Part shown: in pieces, positions 21,544 to 32,098 of the stretch
Numbering within the stretch: position 1 is the stretch's first letter
Layout of the letters: every line of letters starts with the position of its first letter
Assembly (NCBI GenBank): GCA_963281155.1
Contig: CAUJLY010000001.1
Coordinates: 3,906,001 to 3,970,000, forward strand
Direction of reading: 5' to 3'
DNA length: 64,000 nt
Origin: Rhabditophanes sp. KR3021
Lineage: Eukaryota; Nematoda; Chromadorea; Rhabditida; Alloionematidae
Position numbers and translations under genes: made by a program
The notes under the pieces: model-generated
Told to the model about the DNA's origin: nothing
Databases searched by the model: none
Seen by the model: the letters and a program-made list of their open reading frames with translations, nothing else

Positions 21544-24531
21544 ATGGGTCGATTAATTGTTAAACTAACTCACAATGCAAAAGTCAAGCTTTTCAGCTCT
21601 GACGAAAACGTGATGTATGATGAATTGAAGGCGGTTTACGATTCTCTAATGCCAAAACATCTCCGTATCGGAAATCAGCGTCTTTTCTTCATTCATGAAA
21701 ACTGCACCATCCAAATAGACGAGGACGAAGATTTCTGGAACTATCTTCTTCTCCAGGATGCTAAGGAAAAATTCGACAAGACTGCATCTTTTAAAGTGAT
21801 CATTTCTGTCCAATCATTCGACGGAACTGAATTCGATAATACTGTTAATGACACCGAACACCCCGACATAATTTGTGATTGCTGTGACAAAATGATTTTC
21901 GGAATTCGTTACAAATGCTTCCGTTGTAGTGATTATGATCTTTGTTCAGTTTGTATAAATAAGAAAATTCACGATAAGAGTCATTTATTCCTAAGAATAG
22001 TTGATCCTATTACACCTGAACAAAGATCCGACTTGTGGAACAGGCAAGAAGCTACTAGCTCAATACAAGAAATGCTAAAAAATTTTACTAACCATCAAAA
22101 CACTAATTTCGAATTCCATGATTGTGGTGACTCCAATCATGATCTAATTTCTGATTTGATGAATGGAAGTGGAACAAGTTCAACTGCTACTGCTGAACCA
22201 ATTAATCAAGTTATTAACAGTCCTAATTACTTTAAAAATTTATATTCTAAACAAGTTGAAGATGCGGCAGCAGTTGTTGCCAAATTGATCGAAACAGAAA
22301 AGGCAACAAACCAAACTTCCAAAATTGATTTGGAATCAGATTCATCTTCAGTTTTGACTGCTATATCTAAAAATAGTGAGCTTATAACTCAAGCTAGTAA
22401 GAAAATTGCTGATTGTTCTCTTAAAATGTTTGATGTTTTGTACAATGCTGGAAACGTAGCTGGTTACGAAGCTGATACAAATACTGCAGATACTATCACT
22501 CCATCTAAGTCTGATAAGACTGCTCAAAGAAACAACTCTGACCTTAGTTTAAAGAATGGATATAATTTGGACTCTGTAAACTGTGACAGTATTAATTTCC
22601 AAACAGCACTCAATGGTCCTGAAGATAAACAAGAGAATGCTTCTGTTAGCAAATCTCTTAATATCCCATGTCAAAATGACGAAGATTCTATCATTTCCTT
22701 TGCACTAAGTCAAGATGGGTGTTCAAAAAATGATGAGAGCTGCAGCACAGCCAGCAGAGGATCCATGAATAAGTCTAATTTAAGCGGAATTTCTTCTTCC
22801 TTGAATGTAACTGATGAGATGAATGAAAGTAATATTAAAGACGAGGCAAAAGAAAGTATTGCTAAAGATTTGTCCTTCAATAAGTCTGGTGATCAGCAAG
22901 AGGATTCGATTTGCTTGTCAGATGCCACTTCATATGTTTTTTCTGATTTTACTCAATTATCTACTTCACTTGAACAAGGTCATAACAACTCAGTTACTAA
23001 AAATATTGAGTCAGAAATTAATGAAGTATTTGGTAATGGTCAAAGTAATGCTCTATCAAATACTACACATGACACTGATGATGACTTTGAAAAGATTAGT
23101 CATGTCCGCCACAATGAGACAATTAATAATCAATCCATGATTTCAAATGAGTCTTTTAAATCTGTTAATTCTAACTTTGATGAAATCAGTCAATTGGATA
23201 AAAAGGAACCATCAGTTACTAATTCGTCAACAATTGTTTCTCATAATAATGAGCATGAAGCTTTGATAAGAAGTGGATTTGAATTGTGTGATCAACTAAA
23301 TAGCCCTAGACCTTCATCTGTCAGTACACGTAGAACTGCTCCAAATATTGTAGATCGTCGTCCAAATTATATGCCAAATGGAAGTAATGTCAGTTCAAAT
23401 TGGATTTCAAATACTGATGAAAAATATTATGAACAAGTCAATAATTTTGCTCATAATGGATCAATAAATGATAGAGACTTGGAAGAATACATATTAGATT
23501 CCAGAATTGAAGAGCTTGAACCAGATGATTCAGTTTCTGGAATTACACCAAGACCGAATGCTCTTCTTAAAGATGATCCTATTTTAAATGGACTTATCAA
23601 TTGCTGTGGTTCTCCTGTTCAGGATACTCGTACTTCTTCACCATTGTCAAGTATCGAAAGCTTTGTTGTTATCGATGATGACAAGACATTTTGTTCAACA
23701 ACTGTTAATGAAGTAATCTTGGGAAATCTTGTTGAAAGTAACAAATTGACTGAATCTCTTCATAGTAGCATTACCAATAATTTCGAAAGCAATACTGAAC
23801 GTGGTATTACTGCATTAGGCATCGTCGATAATGTAGGAAGTAAGGATAAAAGTGTTGTTACTGCATTAAGTGGTGAAAAGAATGCTGAAGTCGTCATTCT
23901 CGGTGATTCATTCAATAGCCAAAAAGAATTAGATAATCTTCCTCAAGAATTAGTTAATGTCCAACAACCAACTAAGATTGCTGTTTCCGAAGAAAAGATT
24001 GAAGAGTCAAAGAGTGTTGTTTCTAATACTTCTCAAAATATTATTGAGAAGAATATCAATCAAATTGAGCATGCTGAAATCAATTTGCCGTCCACATCAA
24101 GAATTGGCACCGAACTACAAGTACCTCAATTGGTTCGTAGCAGTGAGATCAAATTTTCTCAAGTTCCACAACCAACACTCCACTCTTCCTCAGATGATGA
24201 ACATGCCAAAAATATTTTCAAACTTTTAAATCCAAACTTCCAAGAACCGATTGTTGAGACTAAAGAAGTTGTTACAAAATGTTGTAAACGTGAACCTGCT
24301 CATAAACTTGCGCCTGACTATGCTAAAATTCTCGAAAGAAAGGCTGCTCTTAAACATGACCCACATTACATGTTCCTTCATCCAAACCAACTCATTGCCA
24401 GTTGCGTTGAAAAAATTGAAGGTATGGCTTTTGACAATTGCAATGGATGGATCACTCGTATTGCTATTGAAGAAAAAGGAGATTTCAATGTTATTTTCGA
24501 AAAAGTCCTTTCGAAAACTCATGGAAACTAA
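21544..24531 (+). CDS. p62/SQSTM1-like selective autophagy receptor (PB1-ZZ-LIR-UBA)
   Basis: A single exon of 995 aa from the ATG at 21544 (MGRLIVKL), chosen because the acceptor at 21523-21524 lies just upstream. Domains in order: PB1 (about 3-90, with the acidic QIDEDEDFW patch), ZZ zinc finger (about 107-150, CDCCDKM..CFRC..DLCSVC), a very long Ser/Asn-rich disordered region, a candidate LC3-interacting motif FVVI at 707-710 flanked by acidic residues, and a C-terminal UBA-like domain (about 945-990, EGMAFDNCNGW..GDF). This is the p62 order. NBR1 would also have a FW domain, which I do not see. The family bridges ubiquitinated cargo to Atg8/LGG proteins. It is more than twice the length of human p62 (440 aa), nearly all in the disordered middle. 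Confidence 0.9.
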   Translation: MGRLIVKLTHNAKVKLFSSDENVMYDELKAVYDSLMPKHLRIGNQRLFFIHENCTIQIDEDEDFWNYLLLQDAKEKFDKTASFKVIISVQSFDGTEFDNTVNDTEHPDIICDCCDKMIFGIRYKCFRCSDYDLCSVCINKKIHDKSHLFLRIVDPITPEQRSDLWNRQEATSSIQEMLKNFTNHQNTNFEFHDCGDSNHDLISDLMNGSGTSSTATAEPINQVINSPNYFKNLYSKQVEDAAAVVAKLIETEKATNQTSKIDLESDSSSVLTAISKNSELITQASKKIADCSLKMFDVLYNAGNVAGYEADTNTADTITPSKSDKTAQRNNSDLSLKNGYNLDSVNCDSINFQTALNGPEDKQENASVSKSLNIPCQNDEDSIISFALSQDGCSKNDESCSTASRGSMNKSNLSGISSSLNVTDEMNESNIKDEAKESIAKDLSFNKSGDQQEDSICLSDATSYVFSDFTQLSTSLEQGHNNSVTKNIESEINEVFGNGQSNALSNTTHDTDDDFEKISHVRHNETINNQSMISNESFKSVNSNFDEISQLDKKEPSVTNSSTIVSHNNEHEALIRSGFELCDQLNSPRPSSVSTRRTAPNIVDRRPNYMPNGSNVSSNWISNTDEKYYEQVNNFAHNGSINDRDLEEYILDSRIEELEPDDSVSGITPRPNALLKDDPILNGLINCCGSPVQDTRTSSPLSSIESFVVIDDDKTFCSTTVNEVILGNLVESNKLTESLHSSITNNFESNTERGITALGIVDNVGSKDKSVVTALSGEKNAEVVILGDSFNSQKELDNLPQELVNVQQPTKIAVSEEKIEESKSVVSNTSQNIIEKNINQIEHAEINLPSTSRIGTELQVPQLVRSSEIKFSQVPQPTLHSSSDDEHAKNIFKLLNPNFQEPIVETKEVVTKCCKREPAHKLAPDYAKILERKAALKHDPHYMFLHPNQLIASCVEKIEGMAFDNCNGWITRIAIEEKGDFNVIFEKVLSKTHGN

Positions 24532-24832
24532 TATTAATCAATGTCATTTACATAAACAACACCCATTGAACCAACTATTTTATTACTATCTTTATTACCG
24601 TCTTAATTTACTCATATTTTCATGATTATTAAAATAAATATTTGTCAACTCTTTACATTTTTAATAATATTCCATATCACACATCTTTTTGTTTACCTTC
24701 TCCTTGGTACCGAATATACGTTTATCACTTTTAAAAAGAATGTTTGCATTTCATATTTGAAAGTCAAACACTGCTATCATTTAAACGTGCCTTCTTCAAT
24801 TACTATAATTACTGCTTTATTACGTTTTAATA
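24532..24832. other. 3' UTR of p62-like gene and promoter of METTL25-like gene
   Basis: AT-rich; AATAAA near 24632 is a plausible poly(A) signal. The small open frames here are not convincing. Confidence 0.5.
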
Positions 24833-26076
24833 ATGGAAGAGTATTTAACAAAATACGATTTTTTATACAAAGGATCAAATACAAAATTTTTAAGTGATAA
24901 GCAATACGATTGGTTTCCTGAAGAATGGTCAGACTTTTTTAGAGATAATAACTTAGATTTTAATGAACTAAAGGGACTGTTATTGTCGAATCAAATAGAA
25001 TGTCCACAAACATTAGTTGATTTTATACAGAAGTCGAGGCAACTCACGGAACTGAAGGATACTACGGAATCAACTCCCAGAATATCAAAAGAAAACAATA
25101 AAATTAATTACAAAAAGCAAGCAGAATTATACGGGATGTCTTCAATAGTATCAAAATTGTGTATAAAACATAACATCAAAAGGGTTGTTGATGTTGGTTG
25201 TGGAGTTGGACATTTGTTACGGGCAATACAATGCCATCTGCCAAATTTAGAATATATTGGGATTGAATGTGACACAATCTTGTGTGAAAAGGCAACTAAT
25301 AATTCAAATGGAGTCCATTCTAACATCAAATTCGTCAAATTAAGAATAGATCTTACAACTGATCCAAAAGTGGTTGAAGGAATATTTTGTCCCGAAAATG
25401 GGGCCACAGCAATAATAAGTTTGCACGGATGTGGAGATCTTCAGCAAACATTATTTGATATTTACTTATCATTGCCGAAAGAAAAAAATCCTTTAATTGT
25501 TAGTGTTGGATGTTGCTATCACAAAATGGTTAATCACATCCCTGTCTTTGTTAATAACAGCGTTTGGAGCGTACAAGCCTTAAGGTTAGCCTGCCAAGAA
25601 CGATTAAGTTATTTTAGGTTGATGTCACAAGATGATCATCAACGCCGAAAGGTACAATTCATCAATAGAGCAAAGATAGAATGTCTTTTTGAATTCTTGA
25701 GTATTGACAGAACTCTTATGAAAAGAAATGTTGTGAGGAAGCTTAAGTTTGAAAATATTGATACGCGCGAAAAGCTCTTTAGTTTATTAAAAGTTGGGAA
25801 TGTGGACGAATTGGATAAAATTGTGGTAGACATTCAAAATGTGAACAATGCAAATGAATATCTAGTGGAACCTTTTAATGTAAGACTCTTTTGATCAATC
25901 ATTTATGCTATTTATAGTTTCTTCAATTTTTAATGCAAGGAGTTCTTGAGACAAAGTTGTTAACAGATAGAATAAAGTATCTTCAGCAAAAAGACGCCGC
26001 CGTTGTTTGTACGTTTGGTACAATTTGCGACAGCACTATATCTCCGAGAAACATGGCTATTATTTGTTATCGTTAA
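24833..26076 (+). CDS. METTL25/RRNAD1-family methyltransferase
   Basis: Two exons (24833-25879, 25918-26076; 38-nt intron, phase 0) give 401 aa. An N-terminal helical region is followed by a Rossmann methyltransferase domain with the SAM-binding motif VVDVGCGVGHLL (about 118-129), YIGIECD, a SLHGCGDL segment and SVGCCYHKM. The second exon supplies the family's C-terminus (FLQFLMQGVLETKLLTDRI..ISPRNMAI); without it the frame stops at 25894 and loses that conserved end. Family substrates are not firmly established: METTL25 relatives were named as rRNA dimethylase-like, and more recently ribosomal protein modification has been proposed. Identification by motif order is strong; substrate unknown. 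Confidence 0.9.
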
Positions 26077-26197
26077 AATCAGAGTTTTTTAATTAAAAGA
26101 ATAAATTTTAAAAAGTAATATGCAATGAATTTATCCAATTTAAAAACATGTATTTTAATTTTGGTAAAAGTTGATTAAGTGAGGAGGATATTTGTTA

Positions 26198-26828
26198 TTA
26201 CAAATTTGAATCTTCTACAAATATTCCATAAACATTGGGAGGGTTTTTCTTCCATATTTCGTTTCTATACGCTTCCTCGACAAGACGTGTAGCATTCTCA
26301 ATAAAAGTGACATATTTCTTCGTTTTATCAAGCTTTAATTCAAATAATTTAGCTAATCTACAGCTGTAACACATCTTTCTACCAAAATCTACTTCTAAAA
26401 AGAAAAAATATTCAACTTTTTAAATTAAATGACTTACGATGTGCTATGTTACAATCTGATGTAAATTTACATGTTCCCAAAATTTGCCTTCTCCAGCTAA
26501 AATAAAATCAGATAGTTTAATAAAAAATATACCTACTTGATTTCAAAAAATCTTTCACAATCTGAACAAACAATTAATGATATTTCGGTATGCTCAGTCA
26601 TGTATGATATACCGCATGCATCACAAGTCCTAAATCTGAGTTCGACTCCATGTGTAATGTCATTTAGTTTCCTTTTATTATCAATACCTTTCGACGAAAT
26701 GTTGGATAACTCCTCATTATCTGCAATCTGGAAACGACATTCAGTCAGGTTACATTTTTTTTTGAGTTATAGATGTATTCATTATTTTTGTTTGCTTCAT
26801 CTCCACTTTTAGCCAACTTATCACTCAT
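26198..26828 (-). CDS. DNA-binding-domain-only, divergent nuclear-receptor-type (zf-C4) zinc-finger protein
   Basis: Exons 26828-26537 (interrupted, see below), 26496-26438 and 26394-26198, with introns of 40 and 43 nt. The joined product has two C4 modules: CDAC..VCSDCERFFE, then CKFTSDC..MCYSCRLAKL. Spacings C-x2-C-x15-C-x2-C and C-x5-C-x12-C-x2-C are close to nuclear receptor DBDs, including FF after the P-box and the CR(L)xK end. About 50 residues follow and then a stop, so there is no room for a ligand-binding domain. The first exon changes frame between the ATG and the zinc finger. Either a 26-nt intron (26753-26728, GTAACC..TTTCCAG, in phase, giving 173 aa) is removed, or one A is missing from the A9 run at 26755-26763. 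The start follows a tatttttag acceptor. It likely acts as a transcription factor by family. Confidence 0.72.
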
Positions 26829-27158
26829 AGCGTTTTAGAATAACTAAAAATAGTTGTTAGATATAGTTTTTATTGATACCAACTGATAGAGTGATGTTGG
26901 GTTATAATCTCGAAGAGTACACTTTTAAAACATTGGAATACAACTTTCTGTACGAGAAAACATTTATTGATATTAGTAAGTCCACTGTAATAATTCCTTA
27001 CCATACAAGTAGTTTTATTTAATTTGCGTGTATTGTGTTCCATTTTATGGGAACACGAGGGTCAAATATAATACAATCGCTTATTAAACCCATTTACATT
27101 TTCTTTAATTGGCAATTATAACCATATACATATATTTGAGTCAAGATTGTTTCCAATA
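26829..27158. other. Divergent promoter, zf-C4 gene and Skp1 gene
   Basis: About 330 bases between two outward-facing genes. AT-rich; no specific element recognised beyond the likely trans-splice acceptor before the zf-C4 gene. Confidence 0.5.
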
Positions 27159-27815
27159 ATGAAGGATAAAAAAACATTCTTGGTTCTTTGTAAAGATGGG
27201 GTTCCAATTGAAATTCCGGATTATGTTTATAATAAATCTGAACCATTACTCAATGTAATTAAAAGTTAGTTTCCAATCATATTATTATATTCACTATCTT
27301 TAGCTCTAAGTATGAATGATTCGTTACGGAAAAACAAAGACGGATATCCTTTAAATAATATTCAATCAAATACACTAAAGAAGGTTATAAAATACTTCGA
27401 CTTCCATCAAAATGATGAAATCAAAATCAAAGAAGCTTTGGTAGCTGACGATCAAGAATTTAACAATCTTTTTATGCAATATAATGGAGCTCCAAGTACT
27501 TCGAAATACGTACCACGCCAATATATTAATGATGTTAAAAAAGCCATCGAAATCTTTGATTTACAATTTTGCAAAAGCACATCCTTATTGTTCAATATAT
27601 TTGAGTGTGGCAATATCTTAAAATTTAATGAAATTGTTGAATTTGCAGCAGAACATTTAGGTAATAGATTACAGGAGAGAAAACCTTCAGAGATAAGAAA
27701 AGCCCTGGACCTAACTAATGATTGGGATGAAGAGGAGTATATTGTGAGTTTTTAAAAACATTTAGTTTTGATTATTTATTTGTAGTGCTCCAATCGTAAT
27801 GCATGGAACACTTGA
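27159..27815 (+). CDS. Skp1-related SCF ubiquitin ligase adaptor
   Basis: Three exons (27159-27264, 27304-27743, 27786-27815; introns 39 and 42 nt) give 191 aa in phase. The N-terminal half is a BTB/POZ-like Skp1 fold (TFLVLCKDGVPIEIP). The C-terminal half carries the Skp1 dimerisation helices, including LLFNIFECGNILKFNEIV and the end IRKALDLTNDWDEEEYI..N.W, matching the family's IRKxFNIxNDFTPEEE..EN.W tail. The last ten residues come from a tiny third exon. Relative to canonical Skp1 it is divergent (the usual LLxAANYL appears as LLFNIFECG), so it is more like one of the expanded nematode Skr paralogues than the main Skp1. It should link F-box proteins to cullin-1. Confidence 0.88.
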
Positions 27816-28344
27816 TTCACGAAGAAGGATATTTATAAAAATATGTTTTAGTGTAATTTTTAAAAATGTTTTCAACAATAAAACTGTCCATATCAATAAA
27901 CGATTGCTATGTGGGTTTATTGAAATAAAAGATACAATAAGTATATTCTAGGTGTCAAGTATCCTAAATCAACACAATACTGAAAGAGAGTGCTAAACTA
28001 AAAATATATTATGATTGAAGCATTTTAGATAGTTTGAACGGTAGCAGAAGTGACTGTCTAACTTTTGCATTTTCAAAGGAACCTTGCTAATAGTATAAAA
28101 TAGAATGCATAACGATTGTTTCAAATGAAATTCTGTCGTTGACAACAATTTTATCTCGTATCAATATGATTTAAATGTATAAAAATAATGAACAGAAGTT
28201 TCTATTCATAAATAAATGGCACAAAATATCTTATCATAATTTATGAAGAAGAAAGAGAAGTTTCTGTTCATAAATAAGTTGCACAATATCTTAGCGTAAG
28301 AAATCACCAGATGTTTATCTAATGCAAAATGGTAAAAGAAGTGT
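27816..28344. other. Convergent 3' region, Skp1 and UXT genes
   Basis: AATAAA near 27877 is the likely Skp1 poly(A) signal. Contains a diverged direct repeat at 28194-28300. Confidence 0.5.
28194..28300. repeat. Diverged ~44-bp direct repeat pair
   Basis: Copies at about 28194-28238 and 28256-28300 share agtttct.ttcataaataa, then a short variable part and gcacaa.atatctta. The second copy ends near the UXT stop codon, so it may be transcribed in the UXT 3' UTR. Confidence 0.6.
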
Positions 28345-28815
28345 TTAGACAGTCTCTATTATTCCTTCTTGTACCATCATTTCATTCTTAATGATCAGCC
28401 CAACATCCATGTGGGCTTTTAATTTTCCCATTGACAACTTGTAATCTTCGATATATTTCTCGAGTAACACAATTTTTCCTTCCGCAAACGCCAATCCTCG
28501 TTCGTAAGTCAATTCAGCATAAATATCCCCAATCATTTTCACAACAACTTTATTTTTTTCACGTCTAAATAATTTGATTACTTATGATAAAACTAATAAA
28601 ACTTACAAGGTGACATCAGCAAAAACATACTCACCCAAGTTTGTTCTCATTTTGATATCGTCTTTTGAGTGTGATTTTTCGAAATCCAGCATTATTTTCA
28701 AGGTGGAAGTTAGTTCTTGATATTCCTTTATGTCAGACATGGTCCTTTCATACATATCATTTAATTGCTTCAAATCAGTTGTGACTTTGTCATAGAAAAC
28801 ACTTAAATTCTCCAT
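28345..28815 (-). CDS. UXT: UXT homologue (prefoldin-like alpha subunit)
   Basis: Two exons (28815-28607, 28564-28345; 42-nt intron) give 142 aa in phase. The product is two long helices around a short beta region: an N-terminal coiled coil, then MRTNLGEYVFADVTL, DIYAELTYERGLAFAEGKI (the UXT/prefoldin-alpha hairpin, compare human UXT VDLGCNFFVDTVV and FFLELTLAEALKFI) and a C-terminal coiled coil. Length is close to human UXT (157 aa). UXT belongs to the R2TP/prefoldin-like (URI) complex that assembles RNA polymerases and PIKK kinases. Divergently arranged with adenylosuccinate lyase, with 219 bases between start codons. Confidence 0.85.
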
Positions 28816-29034
28816 TTTGCTTAATATAGAAGCTTCTCAATTGTATTATAACTTACAACCGTGATTTCCAAAGTTTGTCACTTGCGCAGAAAAAGTTTGG
28901 AAAATGGTCTACGTTAATTAAGATTATATAATTGATAAGAATTTAGCTTTTATTCGATCTCATGGAACTTGTATACTTTTCAATTCATTTTGTTCAAAAT
29001 TTTTAAAGAATATATTTTATTATAGGCTCATAAA

Positions 29035-30567
29035 ATGACTGAACGTGAAGATCTATATGAATCACCCTTGAATAGTAGATATTGTCGTGGATCACCCATC
29101 ACTGAAATCTTTTCCGAAAGAAGCAAAGTAAGTATGTTTAATTTGACGCCAATAAACAGATATTTAGACTGAAGCTTGGCGACAATTATGGATTTGGCTT
29201 GCCGAGGCTGAGTTTGAGTTAGGATTGAAACAGATTTGTCCTGAAGCTATCCAAGAAATGAGGGATAACATCAAAGAAATTAACTGGCCGCTAGTTAAGT
29301 CTTCTGAACGGCGTTTGAAACATGATGTTATGGCTCACAATTATTGTTTTGGCGAAATTTGCCCAAAGGCCAAGGGAATCATTCACTTAGGAGCAACATC
29401 TTGTTACGTTCAAGACAATGGAGATTTAATAAATCAAAGAGCTGCCCTGGATCACATTCTTGTTAAAATGGCCGTTGTTTTACAAAGAGTAGCTGTCTTT
29501 GCTGAGAAGAATAAGGAGGTAATCACAGTTGGGAGAACTCATTACCAAACTGCTTCTTTGGTAACAGTCGGAAAAAGAGCTGCTATCTGGGGCCAAGAAT
29601 TACTAATGGCGTTTGAGGAAATCGAGCGTTTCCGCGAAGAAATAAGGTTTAGAGGGATCAAAGGAGCAACTGGTGAGTAATAATATAACAGGAAAATTAA
29701 TAAAATTAAATATTTTTAGGTACTCAAGATTCCTTTATGACATTATTCAATGGCGATGAAGATAAAGTTGAACAACTAGATGAAATTGTAACCAAGAAAG
29801 CTGGATTCAAACACAAATTTTTTATTGCGGGCCAAACATATTCCAGGCAACAAGATTTGAGACTTATAAACTGCTTAGCAACTGTCGGGGCTGTTATCAA
29901 AAAGATTAGTCTTGATATTCGCGTTTTGCAAGCTCTCAATGAACTGCTAGAACCTTTTGAAGAAAACCAAATTGGTAGTTCAGCAATGCCTTACAAGCGA
30001 AACCCAATGAAAAATGAAAGATGTTGTTCATTGGCAAGAAAGTTGCTTTCTGCCCCACAAGAAGCTTTGGGTATTTTAGCTGACCAAGGCCTTGAAAGAA
30101 CTCTTGATGACTCTGCCAACAGAAGAATGCTAATTCCAGAGTCATTCTTGCTTGTTGAAGCTTTGCTCACAACAATGCAAAATATTTTTGAAGGTTTAAC
30201 TGTTCAAAAGGAAAATGTAGACAAAATTGTTAAAGATGAATTGCCTTTCTTAGCCCTTGAAAGAGCTATGATGATGCTAACTGATCATGGAGGTGATCGT
30301 CAAGTAGCCCATCATGTTATCAGAGAAGCCTCTTTAGCTGCCAAGGAAATGCAAAAGACTAAAATTGTTAGTCTTAAGGACATAATAAGTGATCCTTTCT
30401 TTGACTCGATCAGAGATGAGCTACTCAAAATGGAACTCGAACCAATTGTGTTTACTGGCCGTTGTGTCAGTCAAGTTACGCGTTTCTTGTCTACTGAATT
30501 ATATCCAAAAATTCAGAAATATCTTACTGAAAAGGACATCCAGGGATCTGTTTCATTGGACGTCTAA
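29035..30567 (+). CDS. ADSL: Adenylosuccinate lyase
   Basis: Three exons (29035-29127, 29168-29672, 29720-30567; introns 40 and 47 nt) give 481 aa in phase, almost exactly the human length (484). The start follows a tattatag acceptor. Fumarase/aspartase-superfamily motifs are clear: [21 protein letters not shown] (catalytic-loop region), VGRTHYQTA (the catalytic His region), KGATGTQDSF and the signature [16 protein letters not shown] (the flexible catalytic Ser loop). It cleaves SAICAR and adenylosuccinate to release fumarate, in de novo purine synthesis and the purine nucleotide cycle; a cytosolic homotetramer by family. Confidence 0.97.
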
Positions 30568-31489
30568 TAAATATAGTTAAAACATTAATATTTTTACTTT
30601 ATTAATTGGCATAAATAAATGTTGTTATATAATATAAATTCATCTGCTTATGTTGTTATATCAATTCTTTTGTGTTTTTCGGTGGAAAACTTGATGGTTG
30701 AACATTGACTACGTTTTCAGGATTTCCGAAAATACTAATAATTTTCTTTAATTGTTTTATGATAAACCTTATATTTTTTTCAATCAAAACAGAAAAGCAC
30801 AAAATTGGAAAAATGGACTGATGGTAAACGTGATTATAACATTTACATGCGAAACTTATATGTTGTATAATAATTGTCAACATAATTAAGAATAAAAATT
30901 AGGTAAATAAAAAATTGTTTCTGAAAAAATGATATTAGCTAAAATTGAAAGAAAGTATGTTTAGTGTAAAAATTAGGTGTTCTAAATATTTAACATAAAT
31001 AACGAATTTATTGAAGTTCACAAAAACAAGTGATATTTTAGTAAATGATTAGTTGACGTGGTAAAGCTTAAATGCGTTTAAGTTTATTGTATAAATAAAT
31101 ATAGTAATTTGAAGTTTGTTAGAATTAATCAGTTTGAAATGGGAGAGAAGAAAATATTGAATTTTGGTTCCCCCTTTTTTCCATTTATACGCCAATGAAC
31201 GAGATGTGACAACCTTTTATGTTAGATTGTAGTTTTAATTTACAATTTTATAACCAGATTCTTGGCGAAGAAGTATAAATATTTAGTTGCTTTTAAAGTT
31301 TGGTTAGTGCAGTATCGAGGATATCGTTCACGTGATATACATTTATTTTTAAAATAAATACCAAAGATTGTCAAAATGAAAAATGAAAATCCTAATAATT
31401 GCAAAAAACATATTATCAAATAAACCTGATGTTCAAATTAAGGCTGTTGTATTTCAATAATTGCCATTGCTTAAACAACATTTGCATTT
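30568..31489. other. Intergenic with a possible receptor fragment
   Basis: Mostly AT-rich non-coding. A TATAAATA box at 31275-31282 is followed about 30-50 bases later by ttagtgcagt, but no downstream gene is seen; a 15-codon ATG frame at 31376 is not convincing. A possible TM7 fragment is listed separately at 30656-30883. Confidence 0.4.
30656..30883 (-). pseudogene. Possible chemoreceptor TM7/tail fragment
   Basis: A 75-codon frame contains FPILCFSVLIEKNIRFII followed by a Pro/Ser-rich tail. This resembles the xPIL..F....NR.. TM7 end of nearby receptors (NPILHIFLSRKNRSIM in the 7560 gene). It lies on the same strand as, and downstream of, the truncated receptor at 31490-32098, so it could be that gene's decayed 3' end. 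The match is short; chance cannot be excluded. Confidence 0.3.
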
Positions 31490-32098
31490 CTACTTGTTAG
31501 CCGATTTTGATGTTGTACAGATAAAATATTTGAAGTGTTTTTCAAAATTGCTTGTAGGTTCGGAAAACGCATGAAAATAATCAGCTTGAAAGATAGCTGA
31601 TGTCGAAGATTTGCTTTGCACTCCGTGAACAAGATTGAAACTCAATATTAATGGAGGGATTACACCAATTAACAATCCAAGAAAGTAATGCCAAATTGTA
31701 AGTGCACATGCATTAGTTGCTTGTATGTATCGAAAAAGAGTCACAATTGTTATCAGGATCAAATTGATGTAAAAAAAGTTGTATAAGAACAAAAATATTC
31801 CTTGTTTTTAAATGATATCTCTATATTTTCGAAGCATGCAAATTCGTAAACTAGATATTCTTCGTACACCACCAATGGAAAACATCTCAAGAAAATAGAG
31901 ATAAGGTAATATTTTATCATACGTTCGAAAAATTCTCAAACTTACAATATCGACCGAAAATTGGGTGAAAAGCATACTAATATAAAGATTCACTTTCCAT
32001 TTTTTATACAAAGGGTGAAGTAAAATTGCAGTAAGACTGGCAAATATTGCTAGAGTCGGAATTAATATATTAAATATCGTTCCAAAGTCAATCATCAT
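31490..32098 (-). pseudogene. Truncated chemoreceptor relic
   Basis: The frame from 32098 encodes TM1-TM2-like sequence (MMIDFGTIFNILIPTLAI.., LFTQFSVDIV) aligned to the start of the receptor at 18405 (LFGQFVYDLF). It runs to an in-frame TAA at about 31810, after which the same frame resumes with TM3-TM4-like sequence (LITIVTLFRYIQ.., GLLIGVIPPLIL, SFNLVHG) and stops for good at 31490, before TM5. No splice arrangement I tried rescues all seven segments. Best read as a decayed paralogue of the 18405/14864 family. Confidence 0.65.

Noticed and set aside
26537..26812. Plus-strand 91-codon frame opposite the zf-C4 gene
   Set aside because: Antisense to the zinc-finger exon, which has cysteine spacing, splice sites and phase that fit the minus strand.
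31275..31430. TATAAATA box with a downstream short ATG frame
   Set aside because: The frame is only about 15 codons and nothing coding follows; a TATA-like string is common in this base composition.
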